Shown: positions 24,177 through 64,000 of the stretch, piece by piece
Position numbering within the stretch: position 1 is the first letter of the stretch
Layout: each line of letters starts with the position of its first letter
Source: Chrysomallon squamiferum
Taxonomy: Eukaryota > Mollusca > Gastropoda > Neomphalida > Peltospiridae
Reading direction: 5' to 3'
NCBI GenBank assembly: GCA_012295275.1
Contig: CM022678.1
Span: forward strand, 3,166,281 to 3,230,280
DNA length: 64,000 nt
Program-made: the position numbers and the translations under genes
Notes under the pieces: generated by a model
What the model saw: the letters and a program-made list of their open reading frames with translations, nothing else
The model's database searches: none
What the model was told of the DNA's origin: nothing

Positions 24177-24700
24177 CTATAATAAACTCGAGTATACATT
24201 TTTGAAATGCTCCCTTACAAATGTTTTTGTATTTTCTATTTTGCTTTAAAAATAAAATGATTTCTGGAAATTCCTCTCGGTATCTTGTGGTTTAAAAATC
24301 ACAAACATACATTGTGTAATATCTATATCTACTAAGAATTATATTAAAAGTTATATCCGTCTGCAATTTATAGTTTAAAAAAGTTTAATATTATAGGTTA
24401 TTATTTATAACAAGTTTAATTGTGACATTTTGCAGTTTTAAAAATAAAGATAAATTTTGGAAATTTTACAATTTTAAAAGGTTTAATTTTATAATTATAT
24501 AATTTTAAAAAAATGTAATTTTTAAGTTCTATAATATTAAAAATAAAGAAAAAATATAATCAGGAAATAATTACGAGAGCGTAAAGTAAGAAAAAAGACC
24601 CCCCAAAACCCAACGCACGAAGAAATAAAAGAATGAAGAATCCAGACAGGTAGAGAAAAATAAAACTTAAAACAAAAGCTGCCATAACAAAAAAAAACGA
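22140..24700. other. Intergenic region between the CUB and MTCL-like genes
   Basis: No supported gene. Holds a poly-T run (22738-22757), (AAAAT)n at 23026-23095, a degenerate tandem array at 23270-23760, (TTTA)n near 24050, and (CT)n at about 24087-24166. Confidence 0.7.
23270..23760. repeat. Degenerate tandem array of 'attccttatctgtatat' type
   Basis: Words tacattcctt, tatctgtatat and gtatattcctta recur more than 20 times at spacings near 20 and 40 bases, with point changes between copies. Confidence 0.85.
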
Positions 24701-25382
24701 GGACGGAATGCTCCCCCCCCTCCCTCTACCAGGCGTGTTTCCGGGAACCGCCAGCACGAGCGCGCGAGCTTCGGTTGTTAGTCAGTTCTGATAGGTCAAC
24801 ACGGAACGGACCGAACTCGCTTCCTAGGTTATTAGGCTACGAAAGACAATACTACTACCAGCCTTCCGTTCCGGCGCACGCGATCGGAAAAGTTTTTCCT
24901 TCATCAGAAGCAAGCTTTGGCCACAGAACTGATTTACACAGCGGTGCCTTGCTTCGTTTTTCAACTCTTCCCAGACAGGTCTGTTCTGTTTCGTCGGCTG
25001 CTTTTTGTCGTTTTGGTAGAGGAGCGCGAGCGCGCGCGCGCGAGAGAGAGAGAGAGAAAGAGAGAGAATGAGAAAGAGGCGCCATTATGGTTCCCGAAAT
25101 ATGTAGCGCTGTGCACAGATCTCCAACTCATCGCTGAGTGATTGAGTTGTACGATAAAAATATATGAGTGAGTGTGTGTGTGTGTATATATGTATATATA
25201 TATATATAAATACACGTGGATGTGTGTCGGGCAAGTAGGATAGCGGTATTTTTGTGCTTGTTCCGTATATGGATAACTGCAGAAGCGACATTTCTGGTGA
25301 CGTAGTGCACAGTGCGAAGTGGGAGTTGAAGACGTGAAAACACACGGGTTTGTTTTTGTGTATTCTCGCCATCTTGTAAAAG

Positions 25383-25420
<38 letters not shown>

Positions 25421-25519
25421 AAAAGGAAATTGATATAAAAATATCTTGCAAGGTTATTCGAAGTGAGGAGTAAACGGGCTCGGTGGGAAGATTGTTTGTG
25501 CGAAAAATTCTCTCGGCTG
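24700..25519 (+). promoter_or_regulatory. CpG-rich promoter and 5' UTR of the MTCL-like gene
   Basis: GC content and CpG frequency rise sharply from about 24715, unlike the AT-rich flanks. The region contains CGAGCGCGCGAGC and an alternating (CG)n/(GA)n block at 25025-25062, then (GT)n/(TA)n at 25168-25206 and a poly-A at 25390-25418, before the start codon. The transcription start cannot be placed exactly and no TATA box is evident. Confidence 0.55.
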
Positions 25520-59814
<34,295 letters not shown>

Positions 59815-59861
59815 GTGAGTGTGTTTTTTCTTTCTTGTTTTGTTTGTTGTTTTTTTTCTTC

Positions 59862-59864
59862 ACC

Positions 59865-59926
<62 letters not shown>
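59862..59926. repeat. (GT)n microsatellite after MTCL exon 3
   Basis: GT run beginning about 50 bases past the exon 3 donor. Confidence 0.95.
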
Positions 59927-59927
<1 letters not shown>

Positions 59928-60378
59928 CACATCTTGAAAGAATGTGGGAAATGTCGAATGTCGGAAGTGATGTATTTCTGCCTGATCTGATGTTATTGTT
60001 ATTGTTATTGTCATGATTATCATAATCATACTCATCGTTAATATTGCTACTACTTACATCCTTTACTATTAACATTAAATTTTTATTATTATCATCATCT
60101 TCTTCATTATCATCATCGATAATAACAGTCATTGTTAGTGTTGTTATTGTTATTAATGAAATTGTTGTTAAAAATTTCTTTTGTCTTTTTTTTTTTTGTC
60201 TATATTTATTTTTTCTTTCTGTCTGTCTGTCTTTATTTATTTAAAATTAGTTAATGAGTAACTGAACTAGGAGTATCAAATGACAGACACAAATACTCAC
60301 ACACACGCACACACACGCCTGAAACGACAAACTAAGCCAACGAAAAATTCATCCAGTCGACAAATTCTATTTTAGGTA

Positions 60379-60703
<325 letters not shown>

Positions 60704-60989
60704 ATTAAAAGACGCTGATAAAAATCTTATGTAGTTAATAATTAGTGAAACAGCTGGTCTGTACACTTACAAAATGTGATAAAAGATAAAATAATTCTGC
60801 AAACAGCCTCCAGCTCAACTTAATACGTTTAGCAAGAATTTAGTTTAACACTTGAACATATTCAGTCGATAGAGAGTTTATAATTATCTACTACCGTTAT
60901 TTCCAATTCGTCTAGAATAAGTAAAAAGCAGCAACAAGAACATACAGACAAATACTGCAACTATAACGATAATAACAATTACTACTACG

Positions 60990-61100
60990 AGTTTAACCAT
61001 TAATATCATTATTATTATTATTATTATTATTAGTTGTAGTATAGTAATAGTAGTAGTATCGTAGTAGTAGTAGTAGTAGTAGTAGTAGTCGTGTTCGTCA
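60990..61100. repeat. (ATT)n/(AGT)n triplet array
   Basis: ATT then AGT triplets of moderate purity. Confidence 0.85.
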
Positions 61101-61199
61101 TAGTTGAAGTAATATTAAAACGAAAATGTGTTAAAAGAAGAAAAAGAAACATAAAAAATTAATTGCATGTTTAGATAAATTCGAAATTATCTCCTTTTT

Positions 61200-61502
61200 T
61201 TTTTTTTTTTTTTTTTTAAACGAGCCCATGAATTATTTCTGAAATACAGAAATGATGAATCTGCAGTTTCTAACATAAATAAATTCAAAAATATGTAAAA
61301 ACGTTTATTTTTGTCGCTGTTATTTGACCGCAACTTTCAGCAGTACGGCTATCAAATTCGTAAATAAAAATTGTTAGCCGAGATTTGCCGATTTATACCG
61401 GATTCGTGTTCGCTGATTTACGATAACAGTCGAAGATATCATCGCCACTGACGAATGACGGACGAGTGTGTGATATTTAACAAAGATAAGTGTCTGTGAG
61501 GG

Positions 61503-61539
<37 letters not shown>

Positions 61540-62680
61540 GAAATTCCTGAAAAAGAGGTTGTTGTTGGGACAGTGAGAAGGGGGGGGGGGGTGATAAATG
61601 TGGCACAGAAAAAAAAAAAAAAAAACCGCATAAAAAACCACCGTAGTAGTACATAAATAAAAGAAAGGGAGAAAGAACAAAGAATGCAGAAAAAAAGAAC
61701 AATATTCATCAACAGCAGCAACAACAATCACAACAACAATAATATTAGTAGCATCAGCATCAGCAGCAGTAGTAGTAGTAGTAACGGAAGCGGTAGTAGT
61801 AGCATGATAACTAATGGAAGAGTAATAGTAATGTTTAATTTATACATGGTTTTCAGGTTTTGTATCATGACGTAACACCACTTTATGGTATGACGTCATA
61901 TCGTTGTAACGTCCTATACGTTCTTGTATGATGTAATATCGAATGATAAAACGTTGTAGCATACTGAATACGTGACAATAATCATGTAATGAGGGGATGC
62001 ATATGTGAGTATAGATGCATATATGTATGTATGTATGTATGTGTGTGTGTGTATATATATATATATATGCATATGTGTATATATATATGTGTGTGAATGT
62101 ATGTATAGGTGTGTGTGTGTCTATTTATATATACGAATGTATGTATATATGGGTGTATGGTGTATCAGAGATATCTTATTCTCATATTTTCACTCTTGCA
62201 TAAAACACTTCGTCATAGCCCAGCTACTCTCTTTGATCCTTCGGCATTTTCAGCTTACGAGCTTGCAAAGCAAAGTCAATAATTGGCACGTAGTTTGTGC
62301 ATTATAAATGGCATGAGTGACGTAATATCCCGTGCTCACTTATAAGATTTTTGTAATTTGATTATGACGTAGGCGACTGTGACGAATAAGTGATTACTAA
62401 GCTAGTTTCTCAAAAAAAAAAAAAAAAAAAAAAAAACAGAAAAAAAGAAATAATAATAATAATAATGTAAAGATAAAATAGTAATAATAATAAAGGAAGA
62501 AGAAGAAAAGATGAATCAGAAAGGAGGAATTTACGTGAACATGAAAAAGAGACAGCTTGTTTAATATTTTAGCCAATTAAAATGATCGTTAACAAAGCTG
62601 AATAAGACTTCAATGTTTGTGTTGAGTTAATCAGTTTTAATAATATGTTGAGTTACTGAAATACGTTTGTCTTTATCCTA
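61200..62680. other. MTCL downstream intron, no gene seen
   Basis: Poly-T 61194-61217, poly-A 61509-61535, a G-run of 10 at 61581-61590, CAA/AGT triplets at 61710-61805, (GTAT)n/(TA)n at 62024-62110, poly-A 62411-62434. TGACGT-type words at 61868, 61893 and 62364. No recognisable exon. Confidence 0.6.
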
Positions 62681-62681
62681 T

Positions 62682-62955
<274 letters not shown>

Positions 62956-63327
62956 CTGTAAGTATCATTACGATTATTATTTTATAAACTATGAAAACAT
63001 CTAAAGAAATGTCAACATCAAAATAAAAATAAAAACAGCTGTTCGCATTCCATTTAGCAATAATGTCAGTTCAAATATTATTTAAAAAAAAAAAACACGT
63101 AGACAAATTGTACATAAATCTACATTGCACGACCGCATTTGTTTTTAAAACATTACACTACAGCTACATTGCAACGTGTCTCTTATGTTATTTGTGTTTC
63201 TATAAATAGTATCATGGAATTTATTTTATTTTATTTTATTTTATTTTTTATTTTTTTTTATTTTTTTATTTCTGTGTTCAGTTAAACACTCCCATACCTG
63301 GGATTGCTAGTTGTTGTGTGTTTGTGT

Positions 63328-63345
63328 GGGGGGTGGGTGGGTGGG
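63328..63345 (+). other. G-quadruplex motif
   Basis: GGGGGG-T-GGG-T-GGG-T-GGG: four G-runs with single-base loops, the most stable class of predicted parallel quadruplex; a further run of six G follows at 63354-63359. Confidence 0.8.
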
Positions 63346-63546
63346 TTTTTTTTGGGGGGTATATGTCTGGTGTGTTTATTATGCCTTCTTCGGTTGCCAT
63401 TTGTAAATACCAAGTACTTTTGGCAGTATTTGTTTTAGGGAGTTTTAAGTATTTTGTTTTCTTCCCCGTGATTATTAGAGAAAGAAAGAAAGAATTGTTT
63501 TATTAATGGTGCGACTAACGCATATTTAATCTTCGATTAAATGATT

Positions 63547-63735
63547 TCATAATGAGTGAGAGAGAGAAACAGATAGGTAGGTACGTAGATAGACAGACAG
63601 ACAGATAGATAGATAGAATAGATAGATAAACTTACAGATAGAGAGATAGAAATAGATGGATAGACAGAAATAGATACACAGGCAGATAGAAAGAAACAGA
63701 GATGGAGAGAGAGGGATAGATAGAAAGACAGAGAC

Positions 63736-63830
<95 letters not shown>
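63547..63830. repeat. (GATA)/(GACA) and (GA)n microsatellites
   Basis: Loose GATA/GACA repeats to about 63720 then (GA)n at 63740-63829. The final 170 bases show nothing further. Confidence 0.93.
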
Positions 63831-63831
<1 letters not shown>

Positions 63832-64000
63832 GCAAAACAGAAAGGGAATGTGCACGAGATATGGCGGTTACTAATAATAGTAACAGCAATAAATAATCAT
63901 TTATATGCACCATCCCATTGACTAGAAAGCAGATACGATGATACTTTTGGCAAACCAGTCGTGGAACACCCACTGGGGAGAAATTATTTAAGAATAAAGA

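Noticed and set aside
25463-25519. Upstream extension of the MTCL frame from position 25463
   Set aside because: The frame opens with GTG, not ATG; the first in-frame ATG is 25520 and the zinc-knuckle cysteines follow it.

Overview
This is an AT-rich (by eye roughly two-thirds A+T) animal nuclear window, very dense in microsatellites. It holds five spliced protein-coding genes, three of them complete at the coding level. Short GT-AG introns, long 3' UTRs and the absence of bacterial-style gene packing show it is metazoan. The microsatellite style ((CATA)n, (GA)n, (ATT)n, (TTTA)n) and 'caaggga...tcccttg'-type repeat fragments suggest a marine lophotrochozoan, perhaps a mollusc. That taxonomic guess is an inference and is weak. 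No bacterial, viral or CRISPR content was seen.

Layout, left to right. 226-1143 (+): the last two coding exons of a glutathione peroxidase, whose 3' UTR carries a well-formed SECIS element at 1397-1437, so this is very probably a selenoprotein with its Sec codon upstream of the window. 4255-10011 (+): a complete ten-exon EIF2B4 (eIF2B delta). 13876-16520 (-): a complete five-exon AK2 (adenylate kinase 2), convergent with EIF2B4. 17588-21114 (-): a complete five-exon gene for a small single-pass CUB-domain membrane protein whose tail carries two PSAP motifs and one PPQY motif. 25520-59814 (+): a long MTCL/SOGA-family coiled-coil (microtubule cross-linking factor type) gene with three coding exons visible and introns of about 10 and 20 kb; it continues past the right edge.

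The remaining sequence is simple repeats, several minisatellites, at least one clean TA-flanked MITE (28754-28943), a probable pogo/Tigger-like fragment (37222 to about 37980), a dispersed palindromic family containing TGACGTCA, and a few islands of unique sequence inside the MTCL introns that could be promoters or enhancers. I see no functional linkage between the genes; they are ordinary housekeeping or cell-biology neighbours.

The most notable observations are the SECIS element, a 91-bp tandem array that multiplies the splice donor of EIF2B4 exon 2, T-rich microsatellites forming the tract directly upstream of seven splice acceptors, the ESCRT/Nedd4-type motifs on the CUB protein, and three one-base homopolymer discrepancies in the MTCL gene that would corrupt an automatic gene model.
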